A stretch of 64,000 nt of DNA from Lophium mytilinum (Eukaryota > Ascomycota > Dothideomycetes > Mytilinidiales > Mytilinidiaceae): positions 12,908 to 76,907 of the forward strand of contig MU004194.1 of the NCBI GenBank assembly GCA_010093605.1. Reading direction: 5' to 3'. Positions 22,240-30,984 of the stretch are shown here, in pieces. The number at the start of each line of letters is the position of its first letter. Position 1 is the stretch's first letter. Under the pieces are notes generated by a model. That model saw only the letters and a list, made by a program, of their open reading frames with translations. It was not told the DNA's origin and searched no databases. Both the position numbers and the translations under genes were made by a program.

Positions 22240-23760
22240 TCAAATGTAGTCCCAACGACTATCGTTGTAGGGATGAAAATTATCATTCCCAACACCAGGT
22301 GGCCCAGGATCGTACTTGTTATTGAGGCCCCAAAGATCCTCCCAATTGTCCAGAATCTCTGAACTTCCGGCGGAATGTTTTTCTTGGTCGGTCACCTCAA
22401 GGAGTTCTCCTTCATACTCGTGCTCCTTCGTAGGAAGGGCGCTGATATCACCGCCGTTCTTCAACCAATCAGCCACTCCTGCTTGAGTGACTTCTTTAGT
22501 CGGGTTAGACCCCAGCAGAAACCTGACCGGTCGCGAGCTCATCAAGCTTGCGCGGTAGAGATACTCTTCACGGATATCTTTTGAGGCGCCTTGCATGTTC
22601 TCGCGTAAGAGTGTAAGCTCGGTTGGGCCGATGAGCTTTTGCAGGTCCTGGAAGCAGCTCGAGGCCGCATAGGCCGCTGTATCGGCGGCATCATTACCTT
22701 TCGAAGTACTATGACCTGGAACCCACCGAAGCTCTAAGTTAGCACCCGCTTCATGCAATGCTTCCGCTCGCTCGTATGCTTCAGCGAGTACAAGACGTGA
22801 AGAAACTACTGGGCCTATGAGGATGGGGTTGCCATTGTTCAGGCACATTAGAGCATTCTGCGAGTCAGTATACATGATTACCTTCGCGTCACGCTTCTCG
22901 TGAATGTCTTCTAAGGCAAGCTTCAAGGCCTCGGAAATGGCGTGAAGCTCTGCATCATTAGTATCCCCGCAGTTCCGCCCAATAGGGTAGCCAATCTTCT
23001 TAAACCCCGACCTGTCTGGCTTGAGGCAAGTGACTCCTGCTCCCATGAAGCTATGATTGTTAGAACTCCCGCTACGTACTGAACCGTCCGTCCAATACGT
23101 CCATTCATGGCCAGATTTTGGCCCCTCACGTTGGATTGAGTGGTCGAGAGCGTCAGCCCGATCATCGATGATGATTTTACCTGGGAAAGTGCGTTTAACA
23201 CGACCCGTGCCAACGACTGAGTTATAGAGTCGTTTCATCCGAAACTTTTGTACTCTTTTCGCCTGCTGGCGTGTCGGATCTTGATTAGTGGATACGGCTG
23301 GTTTCGGGGGAAGATGAGAAAGACGCTGTTGGTTGATATTTGCGGTCACCTGGCTCGCGACGGTACCTCTATTACGTCTGTGTTTGTATCCAGGCACATG
23401 GAAACCGGGACGGTTGCTGCTTAACGATGGATTGTTCCTTGTAGGCGTTCCGTTCGGGCCCTGTGGAGCAGTGACCTGGAAGTTGAGTGGTGCATTACTG
23501 TTAGTCCCAAAGTTGGGTACGAAGGGACGTTGAGGGAGTTGTTGAAGGCCGGTATTGTTCGTATGGCCATTGTTACTCCTAGGCGCAACAGGATCTGGTG
23601 GTAGACTATTCACTGGACGAGCCGGCAAGGGGTGAACCATATGGCGCCGGTGGCTGGTAGTTGGGCGAGGGGGTAACGGGTGAAGCATTCCACTGCCAAG
23701 TAAGTTCAACCCAATAGGAGTTTGTTGTGGCCCAGCATGGCCATGCCTTATACGTCCCAT
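22240..23760 (-). CDS. Stand-alone RNase H type-1 domain protein with Pro-rich N-terminus
   Basis: From the ATG at 23760 the protein is 506 aa. The first 180 residues are Pro/Asn-rich and low in complexity. A short linker FPGKIIIDD leads into an RNase HI fold (about 220-375) with all four catalytic carboxylates: TDGS (D225), DAEL (E271), YTDSQ (D299) and GNDAAD (D357), plus H350. After the fold comes a conserved module, IREEYLYR...RPVRFLLG...W...GGDISALPTK, that also occurs twice in the neighbouring paralog at 24826. The 5' end is uncertain: a 10-N gap lies 79 bp upstream and an upstream exon may be lost in it. It could be a domesticated RNase H from a LINE, or a host family; no reverse transcriptase is nearby. 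Confidence 0.75.
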   Translation of the reverse strand: MGRIRHGHAGPQQTPIGLNLLGSGMLHPLPPRPTTSHRRHMVHPLPARPVNSLPPDPVAPRSNNGHTNNTGLQQLPQRPFVPNFGTNSNAPLNFQVTAPQGPNGTPTRNNPSLSSNRPGFHVPGYKHRRNRGTVASQVTANINQQRLSHLPPKPAVSTNQDPTRQQAKRVQKFRMKRLYNSVVGTGRVKRTFPGKIIIDDRADALDHSIQREGPKSGHEWTYWTDGSVRSGSSNNHSFMGAGVTCLKPDRSGFKKIGYPIGRNCGDTNDAELHAISEALKLALEDIHEKRDAKVIMYTDSQNALMCLNNGNPILIGPVVSSRLVLAEAYERAEALHEAGANLELRWVPGHSTSKGNDAADTAAYAASSCFQDLQKLIGPTELTLLRENMQGASKDIREEYLYRASLMSSRPVRFLLGSNPTKEVTQAGVADWLKNGGDISALPTKEHEYEGELLEVTDQEKHSAGSSEILDNWEDLWGLNNKYDPGPPGVGNDNFHPYNDSRWDYI

Positions 23761-23838
23761 GACTAGGCGGTCGGACAAGTAGCTTTGGCTGTCGAGGAGG
23801 TGGGGTGTGTTGTGGGCCTAACAGTGCAAAGTGTGGTG

Positions 23839-23848
23839 NNNNNNNNNN
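23839..23848. other. Assembly gap (10 N)
   Basis: Ten N bases mark an unresolved join between the RNase H gene and the tandem repeat copies. True gap length is unknown. Confidence 0.99.
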
Positions 23849-23964
23849 GGGGGCTTGTATATATCTAAATCTAAGATGTGGGCCGAACTGAGATAATGCG
23901 GGTTGAAGCTGCAACGCCGTGAATTGCAATTCCACTGAAACCCCACGTGAATCAGTTGTCATCT

Positions 23965-24169
23965 AGTTTCAAGCAGTGTAGATTGGACTGCGTCTTGGTT
24001 AGTTGGCTGCGTAGTAGTCAGGCTCCCCCTTGCAGCGGTGTCCAGTGAGCAATACTTGAGTCAAGCAGCGATGAACTCGTGTGCCCAAATTGGTAGTTAA
24101 GTCTGTGCACACTAATTGATCACTGCTTGAGGTACCTCAAAAGACTTTGAAGGTCCGAAGGAGATGTAG
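23965..24169 (+). repeat. Dispersed repeat, copy B (full monomer with spacer)
   Basis: The core (23965-24110) matches copies A and E. The following spacer (CACACTA...CACTGCTT...GGTACC...CTTT..A.G.TC, then GATGT) matches the sequence directly upstream of the core in copy E. This shows that the repeat unit is about 205 bp and can be arranged in tandem. Confidence 0.8.
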
Positions 24170-24300
24170 AGTTTTGAGCAGTGTAGATTAGGCTCCCCTT
24201 GACTAACCATCTGCTTAGCAGCCAGGCTACCCCCTACAGTAGCGTTAGATCAACAAGACTAAAGCTTCTTTGGTCGAATATAAGACTTTGAATGTAATAG
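24170..24300 (+). repeat. Dispersed repeat, copy C
   Basis: It begins AGTTTTGAGCAGTGTAGATT directly after the copy B spacer and contains CAGCCAGGCTACCCCCTACA. It diverges after about 90 bp. Confidence 0.75.
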
Positions 24301-24415
24301 TTGACGCAATAAGAATCAGACTACCTCTTGACACGGTGTTCACCGACTTGTGGGGCCACCTCTTACAGTAGTGTTAAGTGAGCAACGTTGAAGCATTCTG
24401 TGTCTCGATTGAATT
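24301..24415 (+). repeat. Dispersed repeat, copy D (diverged)
   Basis: This is the third copy in the tandem row. Landmarks ATCAGACTACCTCTTGAC, CCACCTCTTACAGTAGTGTT and AGTGAGCAACGTT are in the expected order. The following 24416-24825 has no further feature and leads into the 3' end of the second RNase H gene. Confidence 0.65.
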
Positions 24416-24825
24416 GAGAAGGTTGGAAGTTTAAAGAAAGTGTTATTACGGACCAGCCGAAAACCGTGGCTTCAGTGTATCTTCATAAGTGAAACAAAAC
24501 CTAACTCCCGTGATCAGAAACACACTCTTAACAAATCCATCTCGCTGACCTAGCCGACGTTGCGGGCCCAAGGTACTCCGCTACTCCAAGACGATCCAGT
24601 TTTCGCAGCCCCAAATCGGAGTGGCCAAGTCTTGACATTGCATGCAGTCATATTGTCATTACTCAGGGGGGGTTCGCAAGGTTCAATCCAGTCAAGACTC
24701 TGTATCCCAGATTACGACGGACGAGTTCTTACATTAGCACGCAATCCAGAATCGTGCCTCCGGCAGCGTCCCAACTACTCTCCTACCCTCCAAAATCATT
24801 GGGCATTCGTCCACATATGAACTCC

Positions 24826-26742
24826 CTACGGATGAGCTAATATACTGCTATTTTTGGTGGGCAATGCGTCAATGTCCCCTCCATCCTCGACCCACTGTGT
24901 GACGGACTCCTCCGTAAGCTCTCGAGAAAGGTCATTCTCAAGCCAGAATTTCATTGGCCGCGCAGCGTGTCTACTGACCCGGTGGAAGAACTCTTTCCGA
25001 ATGCCCTCAGCCGCCCTTTGTAATGCATTGGGGAATATTTGAGCAAGCTTCATCATATTGTAGGAGTCTTCGACCCGATGAGCGGTCATAATTGCTGCAG
25101 AGTTTGCCCATAGCTTGCCTTCAGACGCTTGCTGAGCCGTGAGCGGTCGAATCGACACCTCTACGCCAGCATTTGCTAACTCGTGTGCATAATCATACGT
25201 ATCGACGAGAGCAAGACGTGCAGAAATCATCGGTCCGAGGGCCACTGGCTGACCGCATTGTAGAGACTTTAGAAGGGCTTCCGAATCAGCAAATATGACT
25301 ACCGGAGCTGCCGAGCCTTCTCGCGCGCGGTCTAAAGCGAGCCGTAGTGCACTAGCCATCGCGAAGAGCGATGCATCGAGCGTATTACCTACATTACGCC
25401 CAAGATAGTGCCCTTTAACGTCCACTTCCTCGCCCTCTGGTGCTAACCACGCAACTCCAGCGCCTAAGAACGTGTTGTTGCCCCTGGCATCGTGTTTAAG
25501 ATACCCGGCCGTCCAATATGTCCAGTTGGAGGGAGCGGAAGTGTGTCCATGGTGTCGCTGTGGCGTTGGGGGTATGGCCAGTTCAACATAAGTATCAAGC
25601 ATGATCTTGCCTGGAAATGGGCGTCGGGTCTCTTCTGTGCTAGCAATTGAGGTGAGAATTTGCGATAGTACGGGTTCTCTAGGATGGATTGCCGGCGATA
25701 AGGTGAAGATTGGAGGATCATTGAAGCCGCCATATTCCTTCCAATCGATCATCCATGCAACCGGTATTTCTCGCTGGTGGTCTGACGCGAGCACATAACG
25801 TATGGGGTACGGAATACCCTTCTCAACTCGGTACAAAAACTCATATCTTATGTCCCTTTCCGCTCCAATCATCTCAATTGGGAAAAGGACGGTCCCTCTC
25901 GGGAGACCTGCATTATGAAGGAAGTTTTTGTAGTTCTCCGATGCAGCCCCAGCGGCCTGATCTGCAGCGACGTTTCCGGCGGATTTGCTATGCGCTTTGA
26001 TCCATCGAAGTGTAAGAGGGATCCTCTCTTCTTTCAAACGCTCGGCACGTTCGTATGCTAAAGAAAGCGCGAGCTTTCCTGATCCCATTGGTCCTAGAAT
26101 CGTCGAGTTGCCGTTCTTTAAAGCTTTGAGTATTGCCTGCGAGTCTGAGTAAATGACAATAGACGCCTTTGATCCAGCCTGAACTCCTCGAAGTGCAAGT
26201 TCTAGAGCTGCAGCAATGGCGAAAAGCTCGGCGTCGTTTGAATCTCCGAGATTACGGCCAATGGGATATTCCGCTTTCTCGAAAGCATTGCCATGCGCTA
26301 CCATCCAAGCAACCCCAGCAGCACTGATCTCATCTTTGTTCCAGTTTTTGATCAAGGATCCGTCAGTCCAATATACCTGTTCAGAGCGTGCAGACCAATG
26401 CTCTGCTTCATGGAGATGAGATTGTGCAACGGCGTCGTTCTCCTCCTCGATGTATATGTTTGCTGGGAATTTGCGCACATTCGGACCGCTCCCAAGAATG
26501 CGCTGGGCCATACGCTCGACTCGTGCGTTGCGGTCCTGGACAAGAAGCGTATATGCCGCATTTCGGGCTGGGAGTGTGGCCGCTGCAGCCTCCTGGCGTT
26601 GACGCGCTACCTGGCTTTGGGCGAAGCGATATTTTAATTCGTCTCCGGTCAATTTTCTGCCCTTCCTAACAGCGTTTTTGGCCAATCTCCGCTGTATCGC
26701 TTCGTCATCAAGCGACTGTTTGTTGATACGGCGGCGCGCCAT
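24826..26742 (-). CDS. Tandem RNase H-fold protein; second domain catalytically dead
   Basis: This is a single frame of 638 aa starting MARRRINKQS. Residues 1-95 are basic and helical, possibly nucleic-acid binding. The first unit (about 90-345) has linker FPANIYIEEE, an RNase HI fold with D127 (TDGS), E172 (DAEL), D200 (YSDSQ), H251 and D261, then the module IRYEFLYR...W.. The second unit (about 375-630) repeats this order: FPGKIMLD, RNase H fold, IRKEFFHR...GGDIDALPTK. Here the catalytic positions read A412, S458, D486, Q537/Q538 and N547, so three of four carboxylates and the His are lost. The first domain may be an active RNase H. The second is probably a binding or dimerising domain. It is a paralog of the gene at 22240. 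Confidence 0.8.
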   Translation of the reverse strand: MARRRINKQSLDDEAIQRRLAKNAVRKGRKLTGDELKYRFAQSQVARQRQEAAAATLPARNAAYTLLVQDRNARVERMAQRILGSGPNVRKFPANIYIEEENDAVAQSHLHEAEHWSARSEQVYWTDGSLIKNWNKDEISAAGVAWMVAHGNAFEKAEYPIGRNLGDSNDAELFAIAAALELALRGVQAGSKASIVIYSDSQAILKALKNGNSTILGPMGSGKLALSLAYERAERLKEERIPLTLRWIKAHSKSAGNVAADQAAGAASENYKNFLHNAGLPRGTVLFPIEMIGAERDIRYEFLYRVEKGIPYPIRYVLASDHQREIPVAWMIDWKEYGGFNDPPIFTLSPAIHPREPVLSQILTSIASTEETRRPFPGKIMLDTYVELAIPPTPQRHHGHTSAPSNWTYWTAGYLKHDARGNNTFLGAGVAWLAPEGEEVDVKGHYLGRNVGNTLDASLFAMASALRLALDRAREGSAAPVVIFADSEALLKSLQCGQPVALGPMISARLALVDTYDYAHELANAGVEVSIRPLTAQQASEGKLWANSAAIMTAHRVEDSYNMMKLAQIFPNALQRAAEGIRKEFFHRVSRHAARPMKFWLENDLSRELTEESVTQWVEDGGDIDALPTKNSSILAHP

Positions 26743-27834
26743 GATTTGTGTTCATAGGAGTGCGATTTAGGCAGTGTTAAAGATGGCTTGAAGCCGCAGG
26801 TTGGTGGCGCAGATTGTGTTTGAAAGGGTCCAATTGCAAATGAATAGGTGAATGCCAAGTTGGGACACCCAACACGTGACGACTATTTCCTAACATCGCA
26901 ACACGGCGATAACGATTGACGGGACTTTGTCTTTCTTACCGTTGATAGGAAGATGCGCTAAGAGTTGAATGTCCTAAAAGTTGTGCTACACTGGCTATTT
27001 TGTTTCTGCGTTCTATTATCAAGACCGAGGATGTTAGTAATATTGCGCGTCCTAATAAATAAGTGAGGATTCCTCTGCGGTCCGATCTGGATTCTTCCCG
27101 CAATCTTGTTCCACGCACCGTGAATTGGGTTACGAAATCGGGCCGTTTTCCCGCCTGTTCATTTTATGGAGAGTGTTTTGACTTGCGTCCTCTCTTCTCT
27201 CTTTGACGTCTTTTGCCGCGCACGATGAACAATACGGTAATCCTTCAACTCCTACTATGAACTCATATTGCGCCAATCTTTCTGTGAAGCTCCATTTCAC
27301 GGGTGATCTGATGCCATTTTTCCTGCACCATGCATCTCCTAGAGATGCTAGGCCAGCTCCTCAAACTGAAGCTGAGTTGAAAGAGCTCCCCAGAGGTGAC
27401 TAAACTGCTCATACGGTATGAGAGCGCCCAATCTTGGTCCTAATGTTACGATTACATACTTCTTTGTAGATACTCTGAGTTTCGACGTTGGCCCGTCATC
27501 ACCGACCTATTTCCGGCGACCCAAATCCAGTCCTGGGACTTTGAAACGCGCAAGGCTACGAATTTGTTTAGTTGGGTCTAGAAGGATATGAAGCGGTGAT
27601 CGGAGGCATCTTCTTAGAGAAGGATGAAGTGAAGTCAGAGACAGGGAAGTGTATGTAAGCAGAGAGTGCCACGCTAAACTGTTTATGACAACCGAGGCTT
27701 TTGCAGCTCACATCAGCCCTAGAGCGAAGGCCACATCAACCGTACAACTCCAACATGGTGCATTCACACCGTCATGATGCTACTCCGTCTTTGTTGCATA
27801 GCTACGTCAGTGGGGTAGTGAGGGCAGCTACATC
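26743..27834. other. Intergenic, no gene supported
   Basis: This region holds divergent upstream sequences of the RNase H gene and the alpha/beta hydrolase gene. Short frames show no family resemblance. A possible 5' non-coding exon of the hydrolase gene cannot be excluded. Confidence 0.4.
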
Positions 27835-29177
27835 ATGTTCAACGTACTCGACAATTGGGTCGTTACGAACCATGTCATTCCGGCATCGTGGCCTCGAGGT
27901 TTCGCACGAGGAGTAAGAGATGAAGAAAGCGGACGACTGCGGCTCGCCGTTAACGAATATGTGCCTCGGGCAAACATGAGTCCTCAGCCTGGAGACGTCA
28001 CATTCCTGTTTGCTCATGGTACAGGTTCGACAAAAGAGTCTTATGAGCGTAAGTATTTCCCGGGCAACTATTATCTCATCCTTCATTTGAAGCGTTTCAT
28101 TGTCATTCATCAAAGTCTCCAGGCTGAGACTTACATCTTCTAGCATTCTTCGATGATGTGCTTACCCGGTTCCCCCGTATCCGCGCCATCTGGGCTTTCG
28201 ATATCGCTTGGCATGGCGCATCCTATCTCCTCAACGAGCACGTTATTGGAGACGAGCCTGACTGGTTCGACTGCGTCCGCGATATTCTGCACATCGCCAA
28301 TCATTTCCAGAGAGATCTTCACCAGCCAATGGTAGGAATGGGCCAATCGTGGGGGTGCTTCAATATTCTTCTGGCTGCTGTCCACAATCCGCGAATCTTT
28401 GCCGGCATTATTGCTTTAGAACCTGTTCTGGTTACCGGGTATAAAACCGGACCACCTCATATGCACATCGCCTTCCTTATGATGAAACGACGAGACCGAT
28501 GGTTGTCACGCGAGTATGCAAAACGCGCACTCCGGAAGAGCCCTTACTACGCAGTCTTTGATGATCGGGTTTTCGATCAGATCATTCGCTACGACCTCCG
28601 CGACGTTCCGCTCGAACCACAGACGGCACAGGGTGCGTCCGCAGCATCTTCGGTCGCACCGGAGGTTACTCTAACGACTCCCAAGGCCATGGAGGCCTAT
28701 ACGATGATGCGCGCGAATCCGCCATTGCCTGGCTATCCTCCTGGGCCAGACCACAACCCCAATCACTCGAGCCACTCTACACCCGTTATCCCTGGATTCC
28801 ACCGAGCGGCTGACACGGAAGCTCACAGGCACGTCCCGCACGTGTTGCCTCCTGTGCTATACGTCTGGGGCTCTCGGTCGTATATCGCGAAACTACCAGG
28901 TTACCGACAAATGCTAGTAGAGCAGACAGGAATTGGGCCCGGCGGCAGCGGAGGAGCACCTGCTGGACATGTTACTGAGACCGTGATCGGGGATTGCGGT
29001 CACTGCTTGCCTTTTGAGAAGCCTCATGAGACAGCGAAGGCATTGCAGCCGTGGCTTAAGCAGCATGTCGATGTCTGGGGAAAACATCGGAGGGAGAGGA
29101 AGAAGGAAGGACCATACTGGACGGATACCATAAACCCCGGATGGATTGAGAGGGCGTCTAAAATATCGAAACTATAG
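27835..29177 (+). CDS. Peroxisomal alpha/beta hydrolase (Lpx1/AKT2-like), PTS1 end SKL
   Basis: Model: exon 1 27835-28048, intron 28049-28143 (GTAAGT...TCTAG), exon 2 28144-29177, 415 aa. The fold is an alpha/beta hydrolase: FLFAHGTGSTKESYEPFF as the oxyanion region, DIAWHG, and GMGQSWGCFN holding the nucleophile Ser in G-x-S-x-G. GDCGHCLPFEKP carries the likely catalytic His. The protein ends in Ser-Lys-Leu, the classic PTS1 signal, so it should be imported into peroxisomes. The family includes yeast Lpx1 lipase and Alternaria AKT2-type hydrolases, but no host-toxin cluster partners are nearby, so a toxin role is not supported. A segment around 175-220 is Pro/His-rich and variable. Confidence 0.85.
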
Positions 29178-29261
29178 TTTTACAGTATCGCTACGCTGTG
29201 ATATACATAAAACCTTGTCGAAAACATTATGGCGGTCTGTTTCTTCTCGTTTCTGGCACAA

Positions 29262-29820
29262 GCAGCGAAGATAGGTGAATCAAAAGGCGCTTGTCCACGG
29301 AACATGCCGCTCTCTGCCGCGGCCTACCTCCTGCTACTTCTTGCCTGCCGCCCGGCTGCTGTCTGGCCGCTCCTCGCACTTCACTACCGTCATCACGTGA
29401 GCCACGTGGGCGCCAAGCCATTCTGGAATTTCGAAGTATATAAACCCCTCCGGCCCCCAAATTTTTCTTCCTCAGCTTCTCCTCTTTCGCAAAAGTGGTG
29501 TGAGGGACCGGGCTGTGCGTGTACGGTGCCAGACCCAAGATGTATTTAGTCGCGTTTGCTTTTTGTGCTTTGTCTTCGGACCTCCGCGTGGGACCCTCAA
29601 TTCTTGGAGAAGCTTTTCCTATGTCTTATGTAGTTTCTATGGGACCTTGCAAGTTAATATTGGTTGGCAATGGACCGGGTTGGGCGATGCTGGGGCCCTT
29701 CCCAAAACTTTGTATGTAGTCTCTCGAACTAAAATTCTTCTTCCTCTTAACGCTGAAGGTCATCTTTCACTATGCAAATGGTAATGTCCATCATTGATCG
29801 CAACGCTGGATCTCACTTAA
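29262..29820 (+). repeat. Duplicated promoter-like block, copy 1
   Basis: About 560 bp that recur as a diverged direct repeat at 30100-30670. The best conserved part is 29390-29465: two CACGTG boxes (29394-29399 and 29403-29408), GGCGCC, GGAATTTCGAAG and TATATAAA (29437-29444). Downstream similarity continues (GGACCGGGCTG, AAGATGTAT, GGGTTGGGCG, GGGCCCTTC) to about 29816. Frames exist here but are not shared by the other copy, so a non-coding transcript or regulatory role is more likely than a protein. Confidence 0.75.
29394..29444 (+). promoter_or_regulatory. Twin CACGTG boxes plus TATA box, copy 1
   Basis: Two palindromic CACGTG sites (bHLH/bZIP type) 3 bp apart are followed by a TATA box 28 bp later. 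The same arrangement occurs in copy 2. Confidence 0.55.
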
Positions 29821-30099
29821 AGGTCACGAAAGTAGTAAGCGCTTCTACTACAGTCTGACGCTTATTGCTCAGACGCGATGCCGTACATTGCTAATTAATA
29901 AAGACCAGTCGTTCACACCTTTCCAAACAGTCTCTAGACACGTCCTCCATCACAGTCGGCTTACTCTTTGCCCCTAGCCTACTCATCCACCGCTCCGATG
30001 ATCCCTTGCCGTCGTTCGAACGGAAAGCTGTCATGTGATCGCTTTCCATGGTTTGACCCAGATTGCGAGTAACGAGTGAACGTCCAACCGGTCGCAAAG

Positions 30100-30670
30100 C
30101 GCGAAGATAGTGAATGAAAGAGCGCTCGTTCCCAAAACATGCCGCTCTCTGCCGCTACCTGCCACCTCCCACCTCCCGCCTGACGCTTCCTGCCTGTTGT
30201 TTGACCGCATCACTCCCGCCATCACGTGATCCACGTGGGCGCCCAGCCACTTTGGAATTTCGAAGTATATGAACCCCCCGACCCCGAACTTCGAAGCTCC
30301 ACCAATCTTCTTCTCTTCTCGACAACATGGATGGGGAGGACCGGGCTGAGCGTGTTGATGCCAGTTCCTAAGATGTATCTACAGTTGCGTTGCTTTCTCC
30401 GTGCTTCTTGATTTTTCGCGGGTGCGGGGACCTTCCACCGAAGAAGATTTTTCCTTTGTATTGTAGGCTGTGCCTCTCCGTTCTGTAGTATGAGACGTTC
30501 CACGTCAAGCGTTGGGAACGATCGGGTTGGGCGGCGGACGGGGCCCTTCTCCAAATTTGTATTTTCACCTTCGAACCAAGTAGTTTCTCTCCAGTGGCGT
30601 TTTGCGTGTTTGAGGTTGATTCTCTATGTGCTAAAGATCATCATTGAAGTTTCAATCTGAATGTCACCGA
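30100..30670 (+). repeat. Duplicated promoter-like block, copy 2
   Basis: This is the partner of 29262-29820 in direct orientation, offset by about 840 bp. The core promoter part is nearly identical while the flanks have diverged strongly. The single stretch 29821-30099 between the copies holds no gene. Confidence 0.75.
30223..30272 (+). promoter_or_regulatory. Twin CACGTG boxes plus TATA-like box, copy 2
   Basis: CACGTG occurs at 30223-30228 and 30232-30237, followed by GGAATTTCGAAGTATATGAA. Spacing is the same as in copy 1. Confidence 0.55.
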
Positions 30671-30984
30671 TCCTCAACGATGAGCTCTTTATGTATGTAC
30701 TAATAAAGGTGAGCTTTGACTATGCTTGGTCCACTGCTTGATCATCGCCACATGATGCAAACCTGTCCCCATTCTGTTGATTGCAAGCTGTAGCGTCTGA
30801 TATTAGGTGGAAGGCTAGCTAATATACAGGAATGGACCCAAGTTTGTTACCGTGATTGCTTGCTGTGGTGATTGTCCTAATCCAACACATTCGACGATAC
30901 CTAGGTAGCGAGCAAGCGCTTACTCCTTAGCAAGACACTTGCTCTCTCACCTGCAACACCAGTGCTCTTCGCCCCTCGTGACTG
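30671..30984. other. Intergenic, no feature
   Basis: This is the 3' flank of the TAP-like hydrolase gene, which lies on the minus strand. Nothing was recognised. Confidence 0.4.

Noticed and set aside
27835-29177. Host-selective toxin cluster because of AKT2-like hydrolase
   Set aside because: No polyketide synthase, NRPS or other AKT/AFT-type genes are nearby; the family is widespread outside such clusters.
29229-29719. Small proteins of 106 and 66 aa in the first duplicated block
   Set aside because: The frames are not preserved in the second copy, while the promoter-like core is, so coding is unlikely.
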